Of a stretch of 64,000 nucleotides of DNA, positions 1 to 13,309 are shown in pieces. The notes beneath the pieces were generated by a model. That model saw nothing but the letters and a program-made list of their open reading frames with translations. It did not search any database and was not told the origin of the DNA. Made by a program: the position numbers and the translations under genes. This stretch comes from Hericium rajendrae (lineage: Eukaryota; Basidiomycota; Agaricomycetes; Russulales; Hericiaceae), in the NCBI GenBank assembly GCA_033439255.1, contig CM065883.1:1178001-1242000 (forward strand), given 5' to 3'. The stretch's first letter is position 1, and the number at the start of each line of letters is the position of its first letter.

Positions 1-1571
1 CACTGCGTCAAGGCGGGCTAACCCCTGGTGCATAGCCCAAAAGAATAAGGCCACGAGCTACCATCTTGGACAGCTCAAGGCCAAACTCGCGAAGCTTCGG
101 CGTGAGCTAATCACCCCGCAAGGTGGTGGTGGAGGCGCCGGTGGACTTGGCTTCGATGTCGCAAGAACTGGTATAGCATCGGTCGGATTTGTTGGTTTTC
201 CATCTGTCGGCAAGGTGTGCAACACCATTATATGTATGGAACTACTCTAACAGTCGGGCAGTCTACTCTTATGTCCAAATTAACGGGCACGCATTCCGAA
301 GTCTCCGCTATCGACTTCACGACCCTCACCACTGTCCCTGGTACCGTAAAAGTTCATGGCGCGCCAATCCAAATCCTTGATCTCCGTGAGTACTTTGTCA
401 AATTTGACTTTTAGCTGTACTCTTTAACGTGATCTGCAGCGGGTATCATTGAGGGAGCTAATGATGGCCGTGGAAGAGGTCGCCAAGGTATGTGTCAGCC
501 CATCCGTTTCGTAGACTGTTGCTGATAATTTCGCTACAGTCATCGCAGGTATGAAAACAAGCCTTTAAATGGGTGTCCTTCGTCAATTGACAACCGATCC
601 TTCATACAGTGGCCCGTACATGCAATCTGATCTTCATCGTTCTGGACGTCCTCAAACCACTAGGCGACAAAAAGATTATCGAAGGTGAACTCGAAGGTTT
701 CGGCATCCGTCTCAACAAGAAGCCGCCATCTATCGTAGTTCGACGGAAGGACAAGGGCGGCATAGCCATCACCAACACCGTCCCGCTCACGAACATTGAT
801 CACGACGAAATCAAGGCTGTATGCAGCGAGTACCGCCTCACGAACGCTGATGTGTCCATACGACAACCAAATGCGACTGCCGATGATCTCGTCGATGTAA
901 TTGAAGGCAATCGGTATGCCTTTATGTGCGTTCTGACTTGTTCAATCCATGCTGACGTATAATCACAGAGTATACATCCCAGCATTATACGTAAGTCTCC
1001 ACTCAGTCACACGCATTAAGATGACTAAAATCAAATATGTTTCAAGGTTTTGAACAAAGTGCGTTATTCTTCTTGCTCTCCTTGTCTCCCTGACATCATG
1101 CCCACAGATCGATGCGATCTCGATAGAGGAGCTCGACCTTTTGTACAAAATCCCATACAGTGTCCCTGTGTCTTCGGGTGAATGGCTGAACATCGACGAA
1201 CTCATCGAGAAGATGTGGGAGGCGCTTGATCTCGTTCGCGTCTACACGAAGCCGAGGGGCGGTGCGCCGGACTATACACAACCCGGTTGTTCTCAGACGA
1301 GGAAGGAGCACCGTCGAAGACTTCTGCAATTCGATTCACAAAGAGATTGCTAAGCAGATGAAATAGTAAGCTGGAGGCCCTTTGGTCACAGAGGACCGTC
1401 TCTGACCGATGTTTAACAGCGCGATTGTGTGGGGCGCGAGCGCAAAGCACTCTCGAGGACAGAAGGTCGGATTGGAACATGTGCTTGAAGACGAAGATGG
1501 TATGCAGGCCCCTCTTGTTTGTGAATGTTTCACTGACTTTTTCGATAGTGGTCCATATCTCCAAGAACTAA
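1..1571 (+). CDS. RBG1: DRG1/RBG1-type developmentally regulated GTPase, 5' partial
   Basis: This is a translation-associated GTPase of the OBG/DRG superfamily; the family binds a DFRP partner and ribosomes in the cytoplasm. Seen: the N-terminal helical segment [20 protein letters not shown], the G1 loop GFPSVGKSTL split by an intron, G3 (DLPGIIEGA, spanning an intron), G4 NKID spread over small exons, and a C-terminal TGS-like region ending near [10 protein letters not shown] and VVHISKN. The first exon lies outside the window: the visible part opens at an intron acceptor near position 35. At least eight introns are present. Near 1283 an extra G (CCCGGTT where CCCGTT is expected) shifts the frame before the strongly conserved [13 protein letters not shown] stretch, and the downstream frame is otherwise intact. 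That is more likely a base-level assembly error than decay. Family assignment is firm. Confidence 0.93.
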
Positions 1572-1700
1572 ATGTACATGACCTTCATTTGTCCGATGTA
1601 GCCATATCTCGCTGTCTTTGCAATATTAGTCCTCGCATTCATTTTCCGCATCATTGACATTCCGCTTCAGATTTTCGACATACATGAAACATGTGTTATG

Positions 1701-3958
<2,258 letters not shown>

Positions 3959-4355
3959 ATTGTTGTAGATTGGCCGTGTGTTCCGTGCACTCAGTCAGGC
4001 GCAATAGAATGAGGATAGGTCCGGGCCAGACGGTCAGCGGAAGTGGGGTTGAGATGGCAGATGGTGCGTGGCCCCGAGCTGTGCGTATGCGTGCGCTCGT
4101 GTGTTGACAAGGTTTGCGGTCGTGTTTGCGGCACTGCAAAACAGCAGGGGCCTTGATAGTGGACTGGTAGATGGTAGATGCAGATACGTTGAAGTTCGCC
4201 GTGAACGCGCTCACTATAAGTGGGTCACGTGTTCGTTTCTGGTAACGATGAGCATGGAGGCTCGCTTTGGCGAATAAGTAGAACGGGAAATCAGAAGAAC
4301 GAAGTAAATGAGTCTCAAGCACAAACTAATCCAATTTCTTGTGTAGTAGGAAGAA

Positions 4356-5142
4356 TTAAAGCTTCGGCGTAGCTGCGGTTCGAGACGGTTCCACCTGCAA
4401 TCTCACCAAACCCGTCTTCGTCTCAGCACTCATAGCAGTGCTCTTTCTACTCGAACTGTCGACGAAGACATGGGTATAACCACCAACCGCGGAAGGCTCC
4501 TCGCCTCCTACTCGAAAGACGCCGACTTCGTATGTCACGGAGCTCTTCCCGAGCTTACTCACTCTCAAGCCGAGATCCACAACGTCCGGGAACGACAGAG
4601 GCGAGAAGTATTGACAGAACGATGAGACCACAAGGCCGATAAGCGGCGAGGTCTGTGGCGAGAGGTCGCAGTGCGTCATGAGGTAGGTGTTCACGATGGA
4701 GTCGAATAGGTGATAGTAGATTGAGTTGTTGACATGTGCATACTGATCGTTATCACTCCTTCGAATTGGACGGCCTAGCATCAGACATGACGGGGCTTGC
4801 TATCTCAATGAGTAATGTCACTAACCACCGAGTGCGATATGCTAGGAAGTAGGGATAATCAGACCGCCTTCTCCCTTGAAGCATGGGGCCACGGTCTGAA
4901 TCCTGTCGACACTTCATGAAGGTTGAATCACATTTCTGTTACTATGACTTACCGACATGGTCGACCGGGAAGAAAGGCACGGAAGGACGCTCGCTAGGTC
5001 GTGGACGCTGCAGTACTTTGAGTGAGCAGAAGGAATCGGGCGTCTATATGGACCTACAAGTCCAGTACTTTTATGAACGTGGGAAACTGACGCAACGCAC
5101 CGGACGCGTCTCAGCTTTCCCGCCCTCAGGCTGCGTTCTCAT
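4356..5142 (-). CDS. Hot-dog fold thioesterase (4HBT-like)
   Basis: A small acyl-CoA thioesterase-type protein. Seen: the 4HBT-family core SDNDQYAHVNNSIYYHLFDS, in which an Asp sits at the start of the hot-dog helix, followed by the beta strands LGLRVSKLGKSSVTYEVGVF and GGYTHVFVD. Upstream exons reconstruct cleanly: an ATG at 5142 (MRTQPEGGKAETRP), a 57-bp intron with donor GTGCGT and acceptor ATATAG, then an exon ending VPFFPVDHVG. This FPV-x-HV lead-in precedes the hot-dog core in fungal members. One or two further introns lie between about 4790 and 4950. Substrate cannot be told from sequence. It shares a roughly 125-bp divergent promoter with VMA21. Confidence 0.82.
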
Positions 5143-5268
5143 ATATCTGGCACAAACAGCACCCTCCAACTTACGACCCTCATCCTACGAGAAATCCCTA
5201 TCTACGCCAGCATATACAAAGAACGTCACAGCTACGCGCGTTGCTCTCTATCCACAACATATCTAGCC

Positions 5269-5669
5269 ATGAGTGCACAGGCGTCCGTTTCCCGCCGGAT
5301 AGCTGAGCACAACGTCGAAAGGTACTTCACCATGCTCGTCATTTCGAGCTTCTGACTGACGTGGAGATAAGTGGTGTCCTCGTCAAGCTCGTTATCTTCA
5401 GCATCTCCCTTGGCCTTGTCCCGCTCGGCTCGTACTTCTTCACGGAGAAGTATGTCTGGAACGGTACGTCGACCCCTGTCTTGTGCATGTTACCCCTCAA
5501 TAGGCGTGTCATTGCAGGCAATTCTACCTATGCAGCAATCACAGCAATAATCTCTGCGAACATCGTGCTTGTTTCCTACATTATCCTTTCGTTGTTAGAG
5601 GACCGCGAGGAGCGGAAGATCATCGCTGGTGTGATAGAGAAGGAAAAGGAGACGAGGAAGGAACGATGA
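5269..5669 (+). CDS. VMA21: VMA21-like V-ATPase assembly factor
   Basis: VMA21 is an ER membrane chaperone needed to assemble the V0 sector of the vacuolar proton ATPase. Seen: exon 1 MSAQASVSRRIAEHNVE starting at 5269; after a short intron, SGVLVKLVIFSISLGLVPLG (first membrane helix), then FFTEKYVWNG, an intron, NSTYAAITAIISANIVLVSY (second helix), and a charged cytosolic tail ending KEKETRKER. Two helices joined by a short lumenal loop and about 95 residues in total match the family. No obvious C-terminal KKxx-type retrieval signal; the end is KER. All three exons join without frame problems. It is divergent from the thioesterase gene. Confidence 0.9.
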
Positions 5670-6011
5670 AGTGTCAGACATGATTGCGCGACTGTACGCA
5701 GGGACTATGTTGGTGGACTATTGCAATCGAACTGTACGCATGGACATTGTCGGCGTCATTTCTCTATTTTAGGGGTGATATAGGAGGACTGTGATTATTG
5801 TGCATGCTGCCTTCGTTCTTTCGATCTAATGTCTTGGTTCGCGTTATTTCACATGTAAGAGATTGGTATTGATGCAGAGTACAGTACATTATACATACGC
5901 CAGATATCTAAGAGAAACAGCATGGGTAGCAATGGAGGGGCGAGACAGTCCGTTGGAGGGCATTATGGGGACAACAATAAGAATACATAATCAAAGGAGC
6001 TACACCTACGT

Positions 6012-7520
6012 CTAGAAGTCCTCATCAACAGTGCTAAAAGTTATCATGAATGAGCTGACCGTGGTTCAAGTGAGATTATTACTCACAATGATTTCTCATT
6101 TGCAGGGGCGGCACCACCGGGTTCACCACCGGTCTTGACACCTGCTTTTGAGTAGTCCGACACCCGCTTTTCGAAAAGTTGGTCTTGCCCTGCAGCGAGA
6201 TCATGTCCATGAAGTCGAAGGGGTTCGTCGAGTTATAGTGCTTGTCACCACCAAGCGCGACGAGCAGACGGTCGGCGACAAACTCAATGTATTGGCACAT
6301 AAGCTTGGCATTCATGCCAATGAGCCCAACGGGAAGAGCATCTGCATGAATGCTTAGCCAGCGGCAACAGATGAACAAGGATGCAACTCACCGGTGAGGA
6401 ATTCCTGCTCAATCCCGACGGCTTCAACGATGATGCGGCGAACGGTGTCAGGGTGGGGGCGCTTCTTCAAGTGGCTGAAGAGCAAGCAGGCGAAGTCGGT
6501 GTGCATACCCTCGTCGCGACTGATGAGCTCGTTCGAGAATGTGAGACCAGGCATCAACCCACGCTTCTTCAGCCAGAAGATGGACGCGAACGATCCTGAG
6601 AAGAAGATGCCCTCAACTGCGGCGAAGGCGACGAGACGCTCGCCGAAGACAGCGCGGCGGTCAGAGATCCAGTGAAGAGCCCAGTCGGCCTTCTTCTTGA
6701 CGCAAGGAATGGTCTCGACGGCATCGAACAGATACTCACGTTGCTGAGGGTCCTTGATGTAGGTGTCGATGAGCAGGGAGTAAGGTCTCCGAATGAATGT
6801 TCTCCATCATAATCTGGAACCCATAGAAGCAACGGGCCTCGGCGGCCTGAACCTCGTTCGAGAAACGCTCAACGAGGTTCTCGTTGACGATGCCGTCCGA
6901 AGCAGCGAAGAAGGCGAGAACGTGCGAGATGAAATGACGTTCGTTGTCATTAAGGCGGTCGTTCCAGTCCCGAAGGTCCTTGGAGAGATCCATTTCCTCA
7001 GCCGTCCAGAAAGATGCCTCCGCCTTCTTGTACATCTGCCAGATCTGTCAACAGTGGTCAGGTGTTGGTCGAGGATGAAAACATAATGGTCGGCTACCTC
7101 GTGGTATTGAATGGGGAAAAGGACAAAACGGCGCTTCGATTCCTTCAGCAGAGGCTCTTGGTCTGCGGCGACTATGAGCTCAACGATAGACACCACGCCA
7201 GAAGATATCTTACTCTCAGGCAAGTTCACATCGCCGACGAACCGCTTGCGGTAGTCCTCTACATCGTTTTCCTCGGCCTCGCGTGCAACCTCGTCGGACT
7301 CAGGCGAATGCGAGCGCTTTGAGTCATCGAACACGGGCGCGGTGATCTCAGATTTGGAAGATGTCTCGAGAGAGAAGGCCTGGAGAGCTGCTGCTGCCTG
7401 GGGGGTCACAGATGAGAAAGAAGAAAAGTCTAGACGCGTCTAATATCGAACCTTTTTGCTGGGTGTCGGCTCTGGAGTAGCGTGACGAACAGGCGTGGTG
7501 GGGCGGACGATGGAGGCCAT
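6012..7520 (-). CDS. RNR2: Ribonucleotide reductase small subunit, copy 1 (two frame breaks)
   Basis: Class I RNR beta subunit: it houses the diiron-tyrosyl radical that starts ribonucleotide reduction in the cytoplasm. Seen: a start at 7520 (MASIVRPTT), the N-terminal [69 protein letters not shown], the ENIHSE iron site, [14 protein letters not shown] and the C-terminal tail VDEDF needed to bind the large subunit. Two single-base breaks are visible. An extra T near 6787 falls directly before the codon for the radical tyrosine (HSET then Y). One T is missing from a T5 run near 6172 ([10 protein letters not shown]). Both flanking frames are otherwise well conserved, so the gene is either recently broken or mis-assembled. 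Copy 2 lies head to head. Confidence 0.93.
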
Positions 7521-8041
7521 TACGATGCTATCTGATAGGCAGGTAGGAGATATCTCAACTGAGGAGAAGGCAGGCAGATATCGCGACAGAAATGGGATAT
7601 GCAGAGGGAAAAGGAACAAGATGCACGAGCCTTATAAACAAATGGAAGCCTTTACGAGTGTTTGCAAACTTCAACAGGACGCGGACGTGTTATTGTGGCC
7701 TATTTACGTATCGTGACCGCGCCATAGATGAGTCCATCACTAGGTCCGCCTCGTCCGCGCCATTTGTCCATCCGTCCACAGCTTCCTCTTTTGCATTCGT
7801 TGTCACAATTTCACAGATTCCCGACCTGCCCCGATGTCTTGAATCTCACCAGAGTCAGCATCCAGGAACGAGGGGATCTGTTCCCGAAACAAGGTGGTGA
7901 CGCATCCATATCGCACGTGACGCTATTACGGAGACGCGTCTCAGCCACGTCCGACGCGACGCTCCTTGACCCTGATCATCTACAACATAAAGCCTTACGC
8001 GACCTGTCGTCTTCACCTTCAAGAAACACCATTTGTATACA
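7521..8041. promoter_or_regulatory. Divergent promoter between the two RNR small-subunit genes, with an MCB-like box
   Basis: This 521-bp region lies between the head-to-head RNR starts. It contains ACGCGT at 7934-7939 inside a palindromic GAGACGCGTCTC. That core is the MluI cell-cycle box bound by MBF-type regulators, which control RNR genes in yeasts. A second ACGCGT lies at 7434-7439 in an early intron of copy 1. Regulation by MBF is inference from family knowledge. Confidence 0.45.
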
Positions 8042-9481
8042 ATGAACGGAGCGAATTCATCCGAGCGAACACCAACGCCGCCCGATGTGAGCCTTGTCCT
8101 GGGAACAATTGGAGTATCTGTGCTCAAAGATCCCTTTCCAGCAACTCAGCGTTGCCATGCAGAAAATGCACGTCAAAGGCGAGGCCACCACAAAGCAAAT
8201 TGGCTGTCATCATCGTGCAGTGAAGAGTTCCACACAATCATTAGCATCAGATGCCGAGAAGCGAAGCCGCTTCGTGGGCGACATAAATTTGCCGGAAGGT
8301 GGGTAAATCACTGCCACTCAGTCCCAGTAAACCCTGACGGTTTTTTTGGTCTTCAGAGAAGGAGCCATTGCTCATGGAATCCAAACGTCGTTTCACCCTA
8401 TTCCCAATCGAGTATCATGAGGTTCGCCCAGTACTTTTCCGTGCAGCCTGATTGGGGCTCATGTCGTCGCAGATATGGCGCATGTACAAAAAGGCACAAG
8501 CGTCCTTCTGGACTGCGGAAGAGATTGATCTTTCGAATGATTTACAAGACTGGAAGTACCGCCTGAATGACAACGAGCGCCATTTCATTTCCTATGTCCT
8601 CGCCTTCTTCGCTGCCTCGGATGGCATTGTCAACGAGAACCTCGTCGAGCGCTTTACAAATGAAGTCCAAGCATCTGAAGCGCGCTGCTTCTACGGGTTT
8701 CAAATCATGATCGAAAATGTGCACGCAGAAACATACTCGCTGTTGATCGACACGTACATCATGGACCCTGAGCAACGGACATTTCTCTTCGACGCCATTG
8801 AGACGATTCCCTGTGTCAAGAAGAAGGCCGAGTGGGCATTACGTTGGATCGCCGACACCGAGTCCACTTTTGCAGAACGCCTTGTTGCATTTGCGGCGGT
8901 TGAAGGGATCTTTTTCTCCGGTTCATTTGCGGCCATCTTCTGGCTGAAGAAGCGCGGCCTGATGCCTGGTCTCACCTTTCTCTAATGAGCTCATCAGTCG
9001 AGATGAGGGCATGCACACCGACTTTGCGTGTCTTTTGTTCACTCATCTCAGACGACGAGCACATCCTGACATTATAAAGAAAATCGTTACCGAAGCCGTC
9101 ACAATAGAGCAAGAGTTCCTGACAGGTGAGTGTGCCTCTCAAGGTTTCTTTGCTCCTATTGAGCTCTTGCATAGATGCGCTGCCCGTTGGTCTGATTGGG
9201 ATGAACGCCGATTTGATGTCCCAGTACATCGAGTTCGTTGCGGATCGCCTGCTCGAGTCGCTTGGCAATCTCAAGGTCTATAATGCGACCAATCCATTCG
9301 ACTTCATGGACATGATATCGCTGCAAGGCAAAACGAACTTTTTCGAGAAGCGGGTCTCTGAATACTCCAGACCAGTCGGCCGGAGGAATTCAAGAGCTTT
9401 GTACGTTCTAATTCTATTTTCCAGTCGCTGTATCTCTGATAATTTCTGGTAATCTACAGCACCACAGAGGAGGAATTTTAA
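8042..9481 (+). CDS. RNR2: Ribonucleotide reductase small subunit, copy 2
   Basis: Second class I RNR beta subunit. Seen: a likely start at 8042 ([14 protein letters not shown]), then [66 protein letters not shown], then [16 protein letters not shown] with iron ligands and the radical tyrosine intact, [38 protein letters not shown] and [11 protein letters not shown]. The tail ends TTEEEF rather than the more usual VDxDF seen in copy 1, so large-subunit binding may differ. One extra base near 8979 (ACCTTTCTCTAATG) shifts the frame between PGLTF and NELISRDE. The copies differ at many codons, so the duplication is not recent. Copy 2 may be a specialised paralogue such as a stress-induced form; that is inference. 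Confidence 0.92.
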
Positions 9482-9867
9482 TTGACATCTGATGAGCGAT
9501 TCGTTCCATCTTTTCTTACCATATCATCCTCGAATAACTGTATGTCGCTACACATATGCTTACGGATTTTGCTACCTTGTAATCCCTCCTAACTTGTATA
9601 ACTGCACCATCGTTACGGATTGGTTACGCTGCGCCAGGTTTACGATCTCCTTTCATTTTCAAAGGCATATTATTGCCATACATGATGATTATTTTCTCGA
9701 CGCACGAGAGCAAGAGTCTCCTTTTCAAGGTAGATATCTGCACGGTGCATCTCCTAACCCTAAACCGGGTCTTGTGAAGGTTGATTGGAGAATTCACACT
9801 TGCTCTTCGACTTCGCCAATATTTCAGTTGCCCTGTCTTATACCTGGTGTGCTTGTAATCCACGACC

Positions 9868-11132
9868 ATGGTACGTGAAACCAGTTTATTTTACCCATAT
9901 GGCTGATTGAACCATGCAAACTCAGAACCGTAGGCAAATTAGGGAGCGGCGCCAATATGTATACGCCAAATCTCTCGAAGCGCAGGAGCGCCAGACATAT
10001 GAGCGGAAACAGCAATTGAAGGATGCGCTTGCCAGTGGAAAAGCTCTGCCGACAGAACTTAGAAAGGATGCGAAGGGCTTGGGAGAAGATTTCGTTTTTG
10101 ATGCGGCTCAGACTGGTGCGTAACTTGAACCCTCGTCTTTCTCAGCTCGTGACCGACACTTTCCATGCAGATCCGACAACCCATGTCGACAGCGAGTATT
10201 CGAGAGCAGGGATATTGGATCCCAAGATTGTTATTACGACTTCACGAGATCCGAGCTCGAAGTTGCTGCAGTTTTCGAAGGTCAGTGGTGTTGGCTTATG
10301 CTGAGCGCATCTCATCTCAAGCTCCGCAGGAAATGCGCCTGGTGTTTCCAAATTCGCATAGAATTAATCGAGGAAACTATGTTGTGAAAGAGCTTGCAGA
10401 GGCATGCCGGGCGAATGATATCACCGATCTGGTTGTCTTACACGAGCATCGTGGTACACCAGGTATGTCCTTGACCACACCCTTCTCCTCCATATCCTCA
10501 TCCTCGCCGGGTTGTTAGATGCAATGATTGTCTCTCATTTCCCGCACGGTCCTACGCTTTACTTCACCCTCCACAATGTCAACCTCCGACACGACATCGC
10601 CTCATACCAATCGTCAACTGTGTCTGAACAATATCCCCATCTCATCTTCGAGAATTTCAGCTCGAAGCTGGGGGGCAAGAATGGAGAATGTCTCAAGCAT
10701 TTGTTCCCTGTTCCTAAGGAAGATAGCAAGCGAGTGATGACTTTTTCCAATGAAAATGACTTCATTTCTTTCCGGTGAGTAAAATGGACCTACAGAGGTA
10801 TCAGGGTTGCAACTGACGGGATCTTCAGGCATCATGTTTTCGTCAAAATCCCACCCAAGCAAGTGCAATTGGCCGAAGTCGGACCCCGATTTGAGATGAA
10901 ACGTCAGTTTTCCTTTCTTAAAGACATTCGGCATGGCGCTGATTTGTGTACAGCGTATGAGATCCGGCTGGGGACCATCGAGCAAGGCGAGGCCGAGCGC
11001 GAATGGGTGCTATCGCACTACTCACGCACGGCCAAGAAACGCAGCTTGTTGTCCGCACCTTCCTCCTCCCGTATGCTCTCAAAGACTTCAGAAGATACGG
11101 AAGAAAGGAGTAAAAAGCGTGCAAAGAAATAG
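9868..11132 (+). CDS. IMP4: IMP4, U3 snoRNP Brix-domain protein
   Basis: IMP4 is part of the Mpp10 subcomplex of the small-subunit processome and acts on 18S pre-rRNA in the nucleolus. Seen: [36 protein letters not shown], and the Brix domain from [20 protein letters not shown] through [61 protein letters not shown] and [17 protein letters not shown], then [19 protein letters not shown] and [17 protein letters not shown]. The tail is basic and Ser-rich. The start at 9868 puts an intron right after the ATG (MNRRQIR); an in-frame ATG at 9914 would give [10 protein letters not shown] instead. Exons join cleanly; no frame breaks seen. Confidence 0.93.
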
Positions 11133-11314
11133 ACAGGATAAGGCTCTTTTTCTGACATGCATGCTTCTGGAGACCACTGAGCGATTGTATGGTTGCGATT
11201 GGTCTCCTCCCAAAAGTACATAAATTATTGATTTGTTGTAGCACTACACCATATTACACGCATAGACTGCATGGTCGCAGTCTGCTTTGATTACTCGTAC
11301 AGGGAGGAAATGTG

Positions 11315-13143
11315 CTAGTCTACGTGCAACTGGGCGTCGAGCGAGGCGAAGCCCTCGAAGAGCGAGCTGAACAAATCGATCGCATTTTGTACATCATGAG
11401 AGCCTGCAGTCTCTCTGATAGAGTGCATCGACAACATGGCATTGCCGACATCGACTATCCGCAAGCCGGTCTTCGACAGCATGGGTCCCACTGTGCTACC
11501 ACATGCCCTGTACCGATGCACATTTAGCGATTTTGCAGAGAGGCTAGCAAGGGAGGGAGGGTACGCACATGTCGTTCCTCACTTCGTACTCCTGCACTTT
11601 GCCACCCTTCCTTTCGACGAGCTTCTTGACGATGAACGAGCCGATCGCGTCGCTGGCATACCTCTGCTTGGCATTCGTCTTGATCACAATGCCGCCGTTC
11701 ATCGAGGGCTTGTGGTTGTCCTCATGCTTGCTTGTATAGTTCGGGTGGATAGCATGCCCCATATCCGCCGAAATCAAGAAGGACTTGGCGATGGATTGCG
11801 CGAGGAGGGCAGGCGTGGGTGACAGGCGGTGCAGCAGGGAAGGAATGAGCGAAGACTCAGCGCCGGAAGAGGAGACACTGCCGATCTCTTCATGGTTGAA
11901 GAGTGCGATGCAGTTGACGTTGCCTTCGAGCGTGGGGAATGCGTTCGAGAACACGCTGTCTGCAATAGCCTCGACAGCACAGAATCTGGTGGGGAAAAGG
12001 CTCGAAATTTTGGGAGATCACATGAGAGGAGCGTACTCACGAAGAGACTTGGTTGTCCAAACGAGGACTGAAGATGAACTCGTGATTCAACCCGCCTAGA
12101 ACGGATGGCTGGGTGTCGTACAGGTGTCTGTGAGCGTACTAGGTCAGGAGAAATTCTAATCAAATGGATGATCGAGACAGACAGCTCGAAGTCGTGAATT
12201 TCCTCGGCTTTGACCTGAATTCTTCGGCGATAACGGATAGCAAGACGGAATGGTGGTTGGCCTGGATGCTGGATGCGTCAGTGACAGGCTGCTGCGCTTT
12301 CACGTCTTCACTGTTGGACGCCTTTGCCTTTGCTGGCTCATTGAGCTTCGAGGCAGTTAGCCCCAGGATGGGCACGAATTCGGTCTCCTGGTTGAATTTG
12401 AAGTTGTCATTCGTTCCTCTGTCCACTGTTTCAATGTCCATCAGCATGATAGAGCGAGGACCAAATCTTCCATAGCCTTACAGTGGATGGCCAGAGTGGG
12501 TATGCGCAAGAGCGGCCTCTCGATCTTGATGAGCCTGGAGTTATAGCCGGAATCCTTGGAGGCGACTACGACTCTCCCAGCGAGAGACAGATCTCGATCC
12601 AACCAAGAGTGCCAGATACCTCCGCCATATGTCTCCACGCCTACCTGGAGATAACCCTCCTTCTCGCGTTTCGAGATTGGTCGGATCTGCAGCGCACCTA
12701 TCGGTAAGAAGATCAAAGACCACATGGATGGAGTGCTCACGCGCAGATTGGGGCTGTCCACATGGGTGGCCACGATAGAGACGCCAGAGCCCTGCTTCCA
12801 CTTTTGGGGGATCGTGAAGGCTAAGAGAGAACTCTGATTCCTACGATGCGTTGATCTCACATTATGAGCAGCGATAGCAAGGCTGACTAGACTTGCCTCG
12901 TAAAGTAGTATTTACCTCCTGGTTTGACCTCATTTTCCCAGCTATCTTTCTCTCTGATCTATGTTAAGACGAGACGGTCAATGTTGAGGCCTGAGAAGTG
13001 CTTTGCTGGTAAAGTACCTTAGTGAACCCAGCACCCTCTAGCCGACGCGCCGCATTATGTACGGCGTGGAACGGCGTCGGCGATGCGTTTACGAACTGCA
13101 AGAATTTGGTCGCAGCCTCTGGGGCAGTGGAATAGAGCATCAT
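11315..13143 (-). CDS. APE4: Aspartyl aminopeptidase, M18 family
   Basis: A zinc metallopeptidase that removes N-terminal Asp/Glu; fungal homologues are cytosolic or delivered to the vacuole. Seen in order: EAATKFLQFVNASPTPFHAV (N-terminal substrate region), IVATHVDSPNLRV (first metal His and following Asp), TYGGGIWHSWLDRDLSLAGR, ALFNHEEIGSVSSSGAESS (catalytic/metal Glu pair), SADMGHAIHPNY (bridging Asp), CGSTVGPMLSKTG and the last metal ligand MHSIRE. All metal and catalytic positions of the family can be found. The start MMLYSTAPEAATKF at 13143 matches the usual short leader; a longer in-frame extension to 13311 would overlap the promoter of UTP12. About five introns. It is divergent from UTP12 with about 165 bp between starts. 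Confidence 0.92.
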
Positions 13144-13309
13144 GTCTGGAAGACCGAAGCGCACGCGACGAGCAACTGTGTTTTGGCAGATCACAAGCGC
13201 CCACGCGATCGAAGGCTCGAGGAAATGCACCGTGGGAAAGCTCGCCCTTGGCGAAAATCCAGATCTCGCAAACTTCGAGACGCGGTTGCGCGTACCGTAC
13301 CAGAACACC

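Noticed and set aside
1283-1290. Programmed frameshifting as an explanation for broken host frames
   Set aside because: The breaks occur in many unrelated genes without a shared slippery site; sequence error is simpler.
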